From an uncultured Peptococcaceae bacterium (GTDB lineage Bacteria; Bacillota; Peptococcia; Peptococcales; Peptococcaceae), in contig CAKQDL010000031.1 of assembly GCA_934229395.1 (NCBI GenBank), positions 1 to 23,059 on the forward strand: DNA of 23,059 bases, given 5' to 3'. The position numbers and the translations under genes are program-made. Below the pieces are notes generated by a model. That model saw only the letters and a program-made list of their open reading frames with translations, searched no databases and had not been told where the DNA came from. Below are positions 14,582 to 22,944 of this stretch, one piece after another (position 1 is the stretch's first letter; each line of letters begins with the position of its first letter).

Positions 14582-15187
14582 TTGAATATTGTCGTATTTG
14601 CGTCAGGTCGTGGCTCCAACTTTAAAGCCATTTACGAAAACATTGAAGCTGGCGTGCTAACAAATGTAGAGGTTTCCTTGGTCCTTTCCGATAAGCCAGA
14701 GGCCAACGTTCTTAAATATGCCGAAGAAAAGGGCATCAACCATGTTTGTGTAGACAGAAAAGCGTATGACTCACAAGCAGACTACGAAAAAGAATTGCTC
14801 CGTCAAGTCCAAGGGGTTCCTATGAACCTCTTGGTTCTTGCCGGTTATATGCGCATTATCGGCGAAGACTTTTTAAACAATGTGGGTGTACCGGTTGTGA
14901 ACATTCACCCATCCTTGCTGCCAGCCTTCACTGGCCTTCATGCACAAAAACAGGCCGTGGATTATGGCGTGAAGGTGAGCGGCTGCACCGTACACTTTGT
15001 AGACGCAGAGCTTGACCATGGTCCAATCATCGCCCAAGTACCAGTACCTGTGCACGATGACGACGATGAAGACAGCCTATCTGCACGCATCTTAGAGCAA
15101 GAGCACCAAATTTATACCGTGTGCTTGCAGCTCATTGCTGATCATAAAGTAACGATTGAAAATCGTCAGGTAAAGATTAAGAAATAG
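14582..15187 (+). CDS. purN: Phosphoribosylglycinamide formyltransferase (folate-dependent)
   Basis: PurN transfers a formyl group from 10-formyltetrahydrofolate to GAR. The 201-residue product starts NIVVFASGRGSNFKAI, the phosphate-binding start of the family. The catalytic trio is present: Asn107 and His109 in NIHPSLLPAF and Asp145 in DAELDHGPII. The start is the TTG at 14582, since the family begins there and AAGGGACGG lies upstream; the longer open frame back to 14525 only overlaps purM. The weaker start may lower its output relative to its neighbours. No purT is seen, so formyl transfer depends on folate. Confidence 0.95.
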   Translation: MNIVVFASGRGSNFKAIYENIEAGVLTNVEVSLVLSDKPEANVLKYAEEKGINHVCVDRKAYDSQADYEKELLRQVQGVPMNLLVLAGYMRIIGEDFLNNVGVPVVNIHPSLLPAFTGLHAQKQAVDYGVKVSGCTVHFVDAELDHGPIIAQVPVPVHDDDDEDSLSARILEQEHQIYTVCLQLIADHKVTIENRQVKIKK

Positions 15188-15197
15188 GGGTGTAAAC

Positions 15198-16727
15198 GTG
15201 AAAAGAGCATTAATTAGTGTATCAGATAAAACAGGTTTACAAGAATTTGCAAAATCACTCGTAGAATTGGGCTACGAAATCCTTTCTACTGGTGGCACTG
15301 CGCGCGCACTTCGCGATGCAGATATTCCAGTTGTAGAAGTGAGCGATGTGACCAAGTTCCCAGAAATTTTGGATGGCCGTGTAAAAACCCTTCATCCAAT
15401 CATTCATGCTGGTATTTTGGCTCGCGACACCGAAGAACACTTGCAAACCTTAAAGGATATGAACATTGCGCCAATCGACGTGGTCGCTATTAATCTTTAT
15501 CCGTTTGAAGCAACCATCGCCAAGGAAGGCGTAGACCAACAAACTGCTATTGAAAATATCGACATCGGCGGCCCTACCATGGTACGTGCAGCTGCAAAGA
15601 ACCATGAACGCGTATCCATCGTTGTGGACCCTAGCCAATACGACGAAGTGATTGCAGCACTTAAGAGCGAAGAAGGTATGACCTTAGAAGCGCGCCAACG
15701 TCTTGCTATGCGTGCCTTTGAAATGACTGCACGTTATGATGCAGCCATCAGCCAATACCTCGTGAGTCAATTTGCCGAAGATGTATTTGAACCATCCTAT
15801 TCCATGGGTGGCCGCCTCAAGCAAAACCTTCGCTATGGTGAAAACCCTCACCAAAAGGCTGCCTTCTATGCAAGCTCCGAAGCTGCTGGCACCTTGGCTG
15901 GTGCTACCCAATTGGGCGGCAAGGAACTTTCCTACAACAACATTGTAGACACTGACGCTGCCTGGCAAATGGTCAATGAATTTACCGACAAGCCAGCTTG
16001 CGCCATCATCAAGCACACTAACCCATGCGGCTTTGCCACTGGTGAGGATGCTTGCGATGCCTTTACTCGTGCCCATGATGCCGACCCACTTTCTTCTTAT
16101 GGCGGCATTGCGGCTTTCAACCGTCCTGTAAGCGTGGCTGCTGCAGAAGAAATTATCAAAACCTTCTTCGAAGCCGTTATCGCTCCAGGTTTTGAAGAGG
16201 GCGCTGTAGAAGTATTGCACAAAAAAGAAAAACTACGCATTCTTGATACCCACGCCTGCGCGCAAGCAACCAATCCATGGGTAGAAACCATCAGTGGTGG
16301 CTTCCTCGTTCAAGAACGCGATGTTCATCACCTCGACGTGAACGACCTCAAGGTTGTAACAGAAACCCAACCAGATCCAGCGCTTATGGATGACCTCGTG
16401 TTTGGCTGGAACGTTGTGAAACACGTGAAGAGCAACGCCATTGTTGTTGCAAAGGATGGCGTGTCCATTGGTGTTGGCGCTGGCCAAATGAACCGCGTTG
16501 GCTCCTGCGACATCGCCCTCACCCATGCTGGCGACAAGGCAAAGGGTGCCATCTTGGCTTCCGATGCTTTCTTCCCATTTGCAGACAATATTGAAGTGGC
16601 TGCAAAGGCTGGCATTTCTGCCATCATCCAACCAGGCGGCAGCATCCGTGACCAAGAAGTTATTGATGCTTGCAACAAGTACGGCATCGCCATGGTATTC
16701 ACTGGCGTTCGTCACTTTAAGCACTAA
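15198..16727 (+). CDS. purH: Bifunctional AICAR formyltransferase / IMP cyclohydrolase
   Basis: PurH performs the last two steps, formylating AICAR and closing the second ring to give IMP. The 509-residue protein has both domains. The N-terminal MGS-like cyclohydrolase region (about 1-195) includes SVSDKTGL, LSTGGTA, DGRVKTLHP and ENIDIGGPTMVRAAAKN. The C-terminal transformylase region includes LRYGENPHQKAAFY, the catalytic KHTNPCG (Lys272, His273), DPLSSYGGI and IGVGAGQMNRV. The start is a GTG at 15198 preceded by AGGGGTG, 10 bases after purN. Confidence 0.97.
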   Translation: MKRALISVSDKTGLQEFAKSLVELGYEILSTGGTARALRDADIPVVEVSDVTKFPEILDGRVKTLHPIIHAGILARDTEEHLQTLKDMNIAPIDVVAINLYPFEATIAKEGVDQQTAIENIDIGGPTMVRAAAKNHERVSIVVDPSQYDEVIAALKSEEGMTLEARQRLAMRAFEMTARYDAAISQYLVSQFAEDVFEPSYSMGGRLKQNLRYGENPHQKAAFYASSEAAGTLAGATQLGGKELSYNNIVDTDAAWQMVNEFTDKPACAIIKHTNPCGFATGEDACDAFTRAHDADPLSSYGGIAAFNRPVSVAAAEEIIKTFFEAVIAPGFEEGAVEVLHKKEKLRILDTHACAQATNPWVETISGGFLVQERDVHHLDVNDLKVVTETQPDPALMDDLVFGWNVVKHVKSNAIVVAKDGVSIGVGAGQMNRVGSCDIALTHAGDKAKGAILASDAFFPFADNIEVAAKAGISAIIQPGGSIRDQEVIDACNKYGIAMVFTGVRHFKH

Positions 16728-16742
16728 GAGGGAGGCGCATAA

Positions 16743-18005
16743 ATGAAAATTTTAGTTATTGGTAGCGGTGGTCGTGAGCACGCCCTTTGCTGGAAGCTCG
16801 CGCAACACCCTGATACTGAAGTCTATGTAGCACCAGGCAACACCGGCATGGTTGACGTGGCAACCCTCGTCAACATCAAGGTGGACGACATTCAAACCTT
16901 GGTCGAATTTGCCAAGGCAGAAGCCATCGATCTCACCGTTGTTGGTCCTGAGCTCCCACTCACCTTGGGTGTGGTGGATGCATTCCAAGCAGAAGGCCTC
17001 CGTTGCTTTGGCCCTAGCAAGGAAGCAGCTCGTCTTGAAGGCAGCAAGGCCTTCTCTAAAGAGCTCATGAAAAAATACAACATCCCAACTGCAGCCTTCG
17101 ATACCTTTACCGATGTAACTGCAGCAAAGGCTTTTGTTGACGAAATTGGTGTACCTTGCGTTGTTAAGGCTGACGGCCTTGCAGCAGGGAAGGGCGTCAT
17201 CATCTGTATGACCCGCGAAGAAGCTGATGCAGCCATTGACGATATGCTTAGTGCACACGCTTTTGGCGATGCCAGCGCACAAATCGTTATCGAAGAATTT
17301 ATGGAAGGGCCAGAAGTCAGCGTACTCGCTTTCTCGGATGGCGTTCACGTGCGTCCAATGGTATCTGCTCAAGACCATAAGCGCATTTTCGATGGCGACA
17401 AGGGCCCTAACACCGGCGGTATGGGTGCCTATTCTCCAGCACCAGTTTACACCGAAGAGCTTTCTAAGGTTGTCAACGAAACCATCATCGAACCAACCAT
17501 CAAGGCCATGGCAGCAGAAGGCAAGACCTTTGTTGGTATTCTCTATACCGGCCTCATGCTCACCGAAAATGGCCCACGCGTGCTAGAATACAATGTACGC
17601 TTTGGCGATCCAGAAACCCAACCAATCATGATGCGCTTAAAGAGCGATTTGGTAGACATTTTTGAAGCTGCTATTGATGGCAACGTCGATCAAGCAAACA
17701 TTGAATGGTACGATGAAGCGGCTGTTTGTGTTGTTATGGCCTCTGGCGGCTATCCAGCAAGCTCCGAAAAGGGCGTGCCAATTTATGGCCTAGACGATGT
17801 AGCGCCAGAAGAAGCTGTTGTCTTCCATTCTGGTACCACCACCCGTGACGACCAAGTAGTCACCAACGGCGGGCGCGTACTCGGTGTAACCGCAAAGGAC
17901 GCAACCATCAAGGGTGCCATCGACAAGGCCTATGCTGCAGTTGAAAAAATTACCTTTGACAATATGCAATTCCGTCGTGATATTGGTGCTCGTGCATTAA
18001 AGTAA
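16743..18005 (+). CDS. purD: Phosphoribosylamine-glycine ligase (GAR synthetase)
   Basis: PurD joins glycine to phosphoribosylamine with ATP. The 420-residue protein is a complete ATP-grasp enzyme. It has the N-terminal GSGGREHALCWKL, the ATP-binding region VVKADGLAAGKGV, EEFMEGPEVSVLAF, NTGGMGAYSPAP, and the metal-binding LEYNVRFGDPETQPIM. It takes the unstable product of PurF, so the two enzymes are thought to work closely together. GAGGGAGG precedes the ATG; the gap to purH is 15 bases. Confidence 0.97.
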   Translation: MKILVIGSGGREHALCWKLAQHPDTEVYVAPGNTGMVDVATLVNIKVDDIQTLVEFAKAEAIDLTVVGPELPLTLGVVDAFQAEGLRCFGPSKEAARLEGSKAFSKELMKKYNIPTAAFDTFTDVTAAKAFVDEIGVPCVVKADGLAAGKGVIICMTREEADAAIDDMLSAHAFGDASAQIVIEEFMEGPEVSVLAFSDGVHVRPMVSAQDHKRIFDGDKGPNTGGMGAYSPAPVYTEELSKVVNETIIEPTIKAMAAEGKTFVGILYTGLMLTENGPRVLEYNVRFGDPETQPIMMRLKSDLVDIFEAAIDGNVDQANIEWYDEAAVCVVMASGGYPASSEKGVPIYGLDDVAPEEAVVFHSGTTTRDDQVVTNGGRVLGVTAKDATIKGAIDKAYAAVEKITFDNMQFRRDIGARALK

Positions 18006-18017
18006 GAGGAGTATATG

Positions 18018-21000
18018 ATGAGCGATATTAAACGCTTTTTTGTAGAGCGCAAGGAAGAGTTCCGTGAAGAAAATGCGGCGCTCGTCCAATCCTTGCAAAG
18101 AGACCTCGCCCTCAAAGGCTTGGAAAATGTTCAAATTATCCGTCGTTATGACCTAGACCTTAACGAATCCTTAGATACCGAGCAGGTGTGTAATCTCGTT
18201 CTTTCTGAACCACGCGTTGACCAGCTCTATGTAGAAACCTTGCCAGAAGCCTATAACGGTAAGCTTGTTTTGGCAGTAGAACCACTACCTGGTCAATACG
18301 ACCAACGCGCAGACTCCTGCGCTCAATGCATCGAAGTGGTTGCTGGCGAAAAGCCAGTGGTAAAAACCGCTCTCGTTTATGTATTTACCGGCAGCCTCAC
18401 AGATGACGATGTAGAAAGCGTAAAGCGCTACCTCGTAAACCCTGTAGAAGCACGCTTGGCAAGCCTCGACAAGCCACTCGCTTTCGACAAGCCAGCGCCA
18501 GCCTGCGACACCGTGCCAAACGTAGAAGGCTTGCTTGACGCAGACAGAGCCGGCCTAGAAGCCATCATCAAGCAATATGGTCTTTCCATGGATGCCGATG
18601 ACTTGGCTTATCTCAAGACTTACTTTGCCGAAGAAAAGCGTAACCCAACCGAAACCGAGCTCAAGGTCATCGATACGTACTGGTCTGACCACTGCCGTCA
18701 CACCACCTTCAACACCGAAATCACCGATGTCACCATCGAAGATCCAGCCGTTGAAGCCGTTTACAACGAATACCTTGCTCTTCGTGATGATGTATATGCA
18801 GATAGAAAGAAAAAGCCAATCTCCCTCATGGACCTTGGTACCATTTCTACCAAATACCTCAAAAAACATGGCCTCGTGCGCAACCTTGACGAAAGTGAAG
18901 AAATCAATGCTTGCAGCGTGAAAGCAGAAGTAGACATTGATGGCGTAAAAGAACCATGGATTTACATGTTCAAAAACGAAACCCACAACCACCCAACTGA
19001 AATCGAACCTTTCGGTGGCGCAGCAACCTGCCTTGGTGGTGCCATTCGCGACCCACTAAGCGGCCGCAGCTATGTATACCAAAGTATGCGTGTGACTGGT
19101 GCTGCAGATCCTCGCAAGAGCGTGGAAGAAACCCTTGCAGGGAAGCTTCCACAACGCAAGATTTGCACCCTCGCTGCCAAGGGCTTTTCTTCCTACGGCA
19201 ACCAAATTGGCATGGCCACCGGTATTGTTGACGAAGTCTACCACAAGGGCTATGAAGCAAAACGCATGGAAGTAGGTGCCGTTGTGGCAGCTGCTCCAGC
19301 AGAAAACATCGTGCGTAAGCGTCCAGAACCAGGCGACATCGTTGTCCTTTTGGGTGGTAAAACAGGCCGCGATGGCTGCGGCGGTGCAACCGGTTCCTCC
19401 AAGAAGCACGACATCGACTCCTTGGAAACCTCCGGTGCAGAAGTACAAAAGGGTAACCCAGTAGAAGAACGCAAGATTCAACGCCTCTTCCGCGATCCCG
19501 TCATTGCCAAGATGATTAAGCGCTGCAACGACTTTGGCGCAGGTGGCGTTAGTGTTGCCATTGGTGAATTGGCAGACAGCCTTCACATTCACCTAGACCG
19601 CGTACCTAAAAAGTACGAAGGCCTCACCGGCACCGAATTGGCCATCTCTGAATCCCAAGAACGTATGGCTTGCGTCATTGCCAAAGAAAACTGGGAAACC
19701 TTCCAAACAAAAGCATACGAAGAAAACCTCGAATGCACCGTTGTTGCAGATGTAACAGACAGTGGCCGCATGATTATTGAATACCGTGGTCAATACATTG
19801 TTGACCTCGCACGCACCTTCCTCGATTCTGCCGGCGCTACCAAGGTAGCAAAGGTCGTAGCAACCAAGGATGGTGACGCAAATGTAAAGATAGACGTACC
19901 TAGCGATAAGGCCCAAGCCCTCAAAACCCACCTCAGTGGCCTCAACATCTGCTCCAAGGCAGGTCTTACCGAACAATTTGACTCCACCATCGGCGCTGGT
20001 ACCGTTCTCTTCCCATTGGGCGGTAAATATCAAGCAACCCCAATTCAAACCATGGTTGCCAAGATTCCAGTCCTAAGAGGCGAAACCAACACCGTTAGTA
20101 TGTTCGCCTATGGCTTCTCTCCAGATGCCATGAGCCAAAACCAATTCTGGGGCGCTTATCACAGCGTGCTTGAATCCACCATGAAGCTCGTTTCTACTGG
20201 TACCATGTCCACCGACGTGTACCTTTCCATGCAGGAATACTTCCACAGCATCAAAAACGAGCCAGCAAGATGGGGCCAACCATTTAAAGCCCTCCTCGGT
20301 GCTTTGGCAGCACAATGCGACCTTGAGCTCCCAGCCATTGGCGGTAAGGACTCCATGAGCGGTACCTTCGAAGACCTCGATGTACCACCAACCCTCATTT
20401 CCTTTGCAACCACCATTTCTGAAGCAGACCGCGTGATTAGCCCAGAATTTAAAGAAGCAGGCCATAAGCTTGTAACAGTAAGCGTAGCGCGCAAGGCAGA
20501 TGGCCGTGTGGATGGCGAAGCCTTCAAGCGCTTCTACCAAACCATTCAAGACGCCATCAAAGCTGGCAAGATTGTATCCGCTTGGAGCGTAGGCCAAGGC
20601 GGCGCCATCGAAGGCCTTTACAAAATGGCCATTGGTAACCGCTTGGGCGTACAATTCGATGCAAGCGTCGACTTTGAAGGCCTCTTCCAACCAGCTGTTG
20701 GTACCCTTATCCTTGAGCTTGCAGGCGACCTTGATATGGACACCACCCCACTCGGTACCGTTGCGGACACTTTCAACTTTGCGTGGAGCGATGCCACCAT
20801 CGACCTCGCCAACATGGACGAAGTGTACAATGGTACCTTAGAGGAAATTTACCCAACCACCGCAGAAAACGACTACACCGGCACCCCAGACAGTGCCCAA
20901 GTTGTAAAGCCTGTACAAGCGTACAAGTGTGCAAGCGCCATCAGTGGCAAGCCAAAGGCTGTTTTGGCCGTCTTTCCAGGTACCAACTGCGAATACGACA

Positions 21001-21749
21001 CCAAGCGCATCCTAGAACGCGCCGGCGCAGTGGTTGAACCAATCGTCATCGGTAACCTCACCACCAACCGTCTCCAAGCATCCATCGATGCCATGGAAAA
21101 AGCCCTCGCAGATGCACAAATGCTCGTGCTCCCAGGCGGCTTCTCCTTCGGTGATGAACCAGACGGCAGTGCAAAATACATTGCTACCTTCTTTAGAAAC
21201 GAACGCATGAAGGAAGCCGTTGAAAAGCTTCTAAACGTTCAAGATGGTCTGATGCTCGGTATTTGCAACGGCTTCCAAGCCCTTGTGAAGCTCGGTCTTC
21301 TTCCTTATGGTAAGATTGTAGACCCAACCGAAAACGATTGCACCCTCACCTTCAACACCATCGGTCGTCACCAATCCAAGTATGCCCTCACCAAGCTTGC
21401 CAGCAACCAATCCCCATGGCTCCGTGGCATGGAAGTAGGTACCACCTACCAAATCCCATTCTCCCATGGCGAAGGTCGCTTCGTCGCTGGCGAAGAAACC
21501 CTCAAGGGCCTCTTTGCCAACAACCAAGTTGTGACCCAATACGTAGATATGGAAGGCCAAACCCGCCTAGATATGCCGTTTAACCTCAACGGTTCCTATG
21601 CAGCTATCGAAGGCCTCACCAGCCCAGACGGCCGCATCCTCGGCAAAATGGGCCACAGCGAACGCGTAGGCGCCAACATTGCCAAGAACATCCCAGGCAA
21701 CAAGATTCAACCAATCTTCCAAAACGGCGTCGACTACTTCAAGCTTTAA
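18018..21749 (+). CDS. purL: Phosphoribosylformylglycinamidine synthase, single-chain
   Basis: This enzyme makes FGAM from FGAR, ATP and glutamine. At 1243 residues it is one polypeptide holding the PurS-like N-terminus, the PurM-like synthase core and the glutaminase, unlike the separate PurS, PurL and PurQ of B. subtilis. The core has SDHCRHTTF, the ATP site KNETHNHPTEIEPFGGAATC and GGKDSMSGTF. The glutaminase (from about 975) has FPGTNCEYD, LPGGFSFGDE, the nucleophile GICNGFQ (Cys1083) and FSHGEGRF with His1150 and Glu1152. Two adjacent ATGs occur (18015, 18018); the second is better spaced from GAGGAG (18006-18011). It is the last gene of the operon and a strong terminator follows. Confidence 0.97.
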   Translation: MSDIKRFFVERKEEFREENAALVQSLQRDLALKGLENVQIIRRYDLDLNESLDTEQVCNLVLSEPRVDQLYVETLPEAYNGKLVLAVEPLPGQYDQRADSCAQCIEVVAGEKPVVKTALVYVFTGSLTDDDVESVKRYLVNPVEARLASLDKPLAFDKPAPACDTVPNVEGLLDADRAGLEAIIKQYGLSMDADDLAYLKTYFAEEKRNPTETELKVIDTYWSDHCRHTTFNTEITDVTIEDPAVEAVYNEYLALRDDVYADRKKKPISLMDLGTISTKYLKKHGLVRNLDESEEINACSVKAEVDIDGVKEPWIYMFKNETHNHPTEIEPFGGAATCLGGAIRDPLSGRSYVYQSMRVTGAADPRKSVEETLAGKLPQRKICTLAAKGFSSYGNQIGMATGIVDEVYHKGYEAKRMEVGAVVAAAPAENIVRKRPEPGDIVVLLGGKTGRDGCGGATGSSKKHDIDSLETSGAEVQKGNPVEERKIQRLFRDPVIAKMIKRCNDFGAGGVSVAIGELADSLHIHLDRVPKKYEGLTGTELAISESQERMACVIAKENWETFQTKAYEENLECTVVADVTDSGRMIIEYRGQYIVDLARTFLDSAGATKVAKVVATKDGDANVKIDVPSDKAQALKTHLSGLNICSKAGLTEQFDSTIGAGTVLFPLGGKYQATPIQTMVAKIPVLRGETNTVSMFAYGFSPDAMSQNQFWGAYHSVLESTMKLVSTGTMSTDVYLSMQEYFHSIKNEPARWGQPFKALLGALAAQCDLELPAIGGKDSMSGTFEDLDVPPTLISFATTISEADRVISPEFKEAGHKLVTVSVARKADGRVDGEAFKRFYQTIQDAIKAGKIVSAWSVGQGGAIEGLYKMAIGNRLGVQFDASVDFEGLFQPAVGTLILELAGDLDMDTTPLGTVADTFNFAWSDATIDLANMDEVYNGTLEEIYPTTAENDYTGTPDSAQVVKPVQAYKCASAISGKPKAVLAVFPGTNCEYDTKRILERAGAVVEPIVIGNLTTNRLQASIDAMEKALADAQMLVLPGGFSFGDEPDGSAKYIATFFRNERMKEAVEKLLNVQDGLMLGICNGFQALVKLGLLPYGKIVDPTENDCTLTFNTIGRHQSKYALTKLASNQSPWLRGMEVGTTYQIPFSHGEGRFVAGEETLKGLFANNQVVTQYVDMEGQTRLDMPFNLNGSYAAIEGLTSPDGRILGKMGHSERVGANIAKNIPGNKIQPIFQNGVDYFKL

Positions 21750-21758
21750 TAAACATTC

Positions 21759-21795
21759 AAGCCACCGCTACCCGAAAAGAGCGGTGGCTTTTTTG
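21759..21795 (+). terminator. Intrinsic terminator of the purine operon
   Basis: A perfect 11-bp stem (AAGCCACCGCT / AGCGGTGGCTT, 10-nt loop) is followed by TTTT. It begins about 10 bases after the purL stop codon. Confidence 0.95.
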
Positions 21796-21887
21796 ATGCG
21801 TAAAATTGATTAATTAGACTGTTTTGTATCAAAATTGAGTTATGAGCATCTTCGTTTTTAGAATGATTTTATAAAAAGAGGTATAAT

Positions 21888-22090
21888 ATGAAGGAAACTA
21901 TATTAGCCAAGAAGAATATTTAAGCTGTTTACAAGCACTGATAACTTGTAACGGTCATAAGGTGAGATTGCCGCAAGAAGAACTGGAAAAACGAGCAAGT
22001 AAAATAAAGGATTCTCTGTAGATTGTAAAATCGTTTATTTCGACAGGCGCGAAAATGAAAATCAAGCTTCAAAAGCGGACCTTTTAGCAC
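21888..22090 (+). pseudogene. Probable frameshifted remnant of a small gene
   Basis: A TATAAT (21882-21887) and an AGAGG lie before an ATG at 21888. Read straight, that ORF stops after 11 codons. One base over, 21890-22018 is open for 43 codons and reads like a real protein: EEYLSCLQALITCNGHKV, then LPQEELEKRASKIKDSL. One extra A after the third codon would join the ATG to this frame (MKENYISQEE). After its stop, a third frame continues in the same style from 22021 (DCKIVYFDRRENENQ). Two small indels would therefore restore one reading frame of at least 65 codons. No family is recognised. A stretch of non-coding DNA that happens to be open is the alternative. Confidence 0.4.
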
Positions 22091-22095
22091 ACAAG

Positions 22096-22137
22096 AAGCC
22101 TACATCAAAGGAGTGTATCCTCTGGTGTAGGCTTTTC
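22096..22137. terminator. Terminator for the minus-strand two-repeat gene
   Basis: A 12-bp stem with one G-T pair (AAGCCTACATCA / TGGTGTAGGCTT) encloses an inner AGGA/TCCT stem. It lies directly after the stop codon of the gene at 22138 and can also stop plus-strand transcription (TTTTCTT tail). Confidence 0.8.
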
Positions 22138-22722
22138 TTATTCTGCTTTTACGAAGCTTTCTTGCTCTAGGCGGGTGATGATTTTTTCGCCGGGGATGTT
22201 GCCGCTGTAGATGAAGAGGTGGCTTTCGCCGATGGAGGTGAAGCCGCAGTCTGCTAGGGTGAGGCCGATGCCGCGGTTGATGTGGGATTCTGATGGCATG
22301 GCGTAGATGATTTTTTCGGGGTGGTCTTGGGTGGCTTGCAGGATGACTTCTTTTGTGAGACCAGTGCTTGCAAGCTCAATCATGCAATCGAGGCATTCGT
22401 CGCGCAAATAGGCGGTGAGGCGCTCGTCGAGGCGGCGCACCTTGGAGAGCTCGGCGAGGATTTTTTGATAGGCCTCTTGACCTTGGCTGTTGCCAATATA
22501 GATATAAATATCGGTGCCGACGGCGTTGGTAAACTGGTGGGAGGTCAAAAATAATTTTTCACCAACATTGTTTTCTGCGGCAATGGCATAAATTACCTTG
22601 TCGTGGTTTTGCGCAAGATGCTCCTTAAAAAAGTCGTCTGTTAGCAAGCTGTCTATATGATAGTCGCTCAAGGCCATATCTGGACAGGCGCGGCGAATCA
22701 GTGCTTCTTTGGTCGGTCTCAT
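22138..22722 (-). CDS. Unrecognised protein with two copies of a 50-residue unit
   Basis: This 194-residue soluble protein matches no family I know. It has a clear internal duplication. Residues 40-92 (HDKVIYAIAAENNVGEKLFL, then YIYIGNSQGQEAYQKILAEL) align with 134-188 (HPEKIIYAMPSESHINRGIG, then LFIYSGNIPGEKIITRLEQE). Each copy is preceded by a similar helix (LTDDFFKEHLAQN and LTKEVILQATQD). No signal peptide or membrane segment is visible. The start is the ATG at 22722, preceded by GGGGGAG 7 bases upstream; the open frame extends to 22752 without a ribosome site. It is monocistronic, with its own promoter and terminator. The alternating strand and helix pattern suggests a small alpha/beta ligand-binding fold, which is inference. 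Confidence 0.75.
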   Translation of the reverse strand: MRPTKEALIRRACPDMALSDYHIDSLLTDDFFKEHLAQNHDKVIYAIAAENNVGEKLFLTSHQFTNAVGTDIYIYIGNSQGQEAYQKILAELSKVRRLDERLTAYLRDECLDCMIELASTGLTKEVILQATQDHPEKIIYAMPSESHINRGIGLTLADCGFTSIGESHLFIYSGNIPGEKIITRLEQESFVKAE

Positions 22723-22754
22723 TGGAATCTCCCCCAACGTAATATGATACATCT

Positions 22755-22783
22755 ATTATAATACAGATGCGCGCGCGTGCATA
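22755..22783 (-). promoter_or_regulatory. Promoter with palindromic spacer before the two-repeat gene
   Basis: On the minus strand, TATGCA (22778-22783) and a consensus TATAAT (22755-22760) are 17 bases apart. The 16-bp near-palindrome ATGCGCGCGCGTGCAT (22767-22782, one mismatch) fills most of the spacer and overlaps the -35. That is a typical place for a repressor operator. Confidence 0.5.
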
Positions 22784-22944
22784 GAAATATATGCGTGATT
22801 TTATGAAATGATGTAAAATTTATGCAAAACACTAGGATAAGAAACCAAAGGTACGCTTGGGGTACGCTGAGAACGGTAAAATAAAAATGGAAACATAGCT
22901 TGACAGATAGAAAGACAGGCAGAATCATGCGCATACATACATAG

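Noticed and set aside
22850..22868. Direct repeat GGTACGCT, two copies three bases apart
   Set aside because: Too short and isolated to support a target duplication or a regulator site.
22900..22928. TTGACA with AATCAT 17 bases later, possible plus-strand promoter towards the right edge
   Set aside because: No gene on that strand follows within the window and the -10 is weak.
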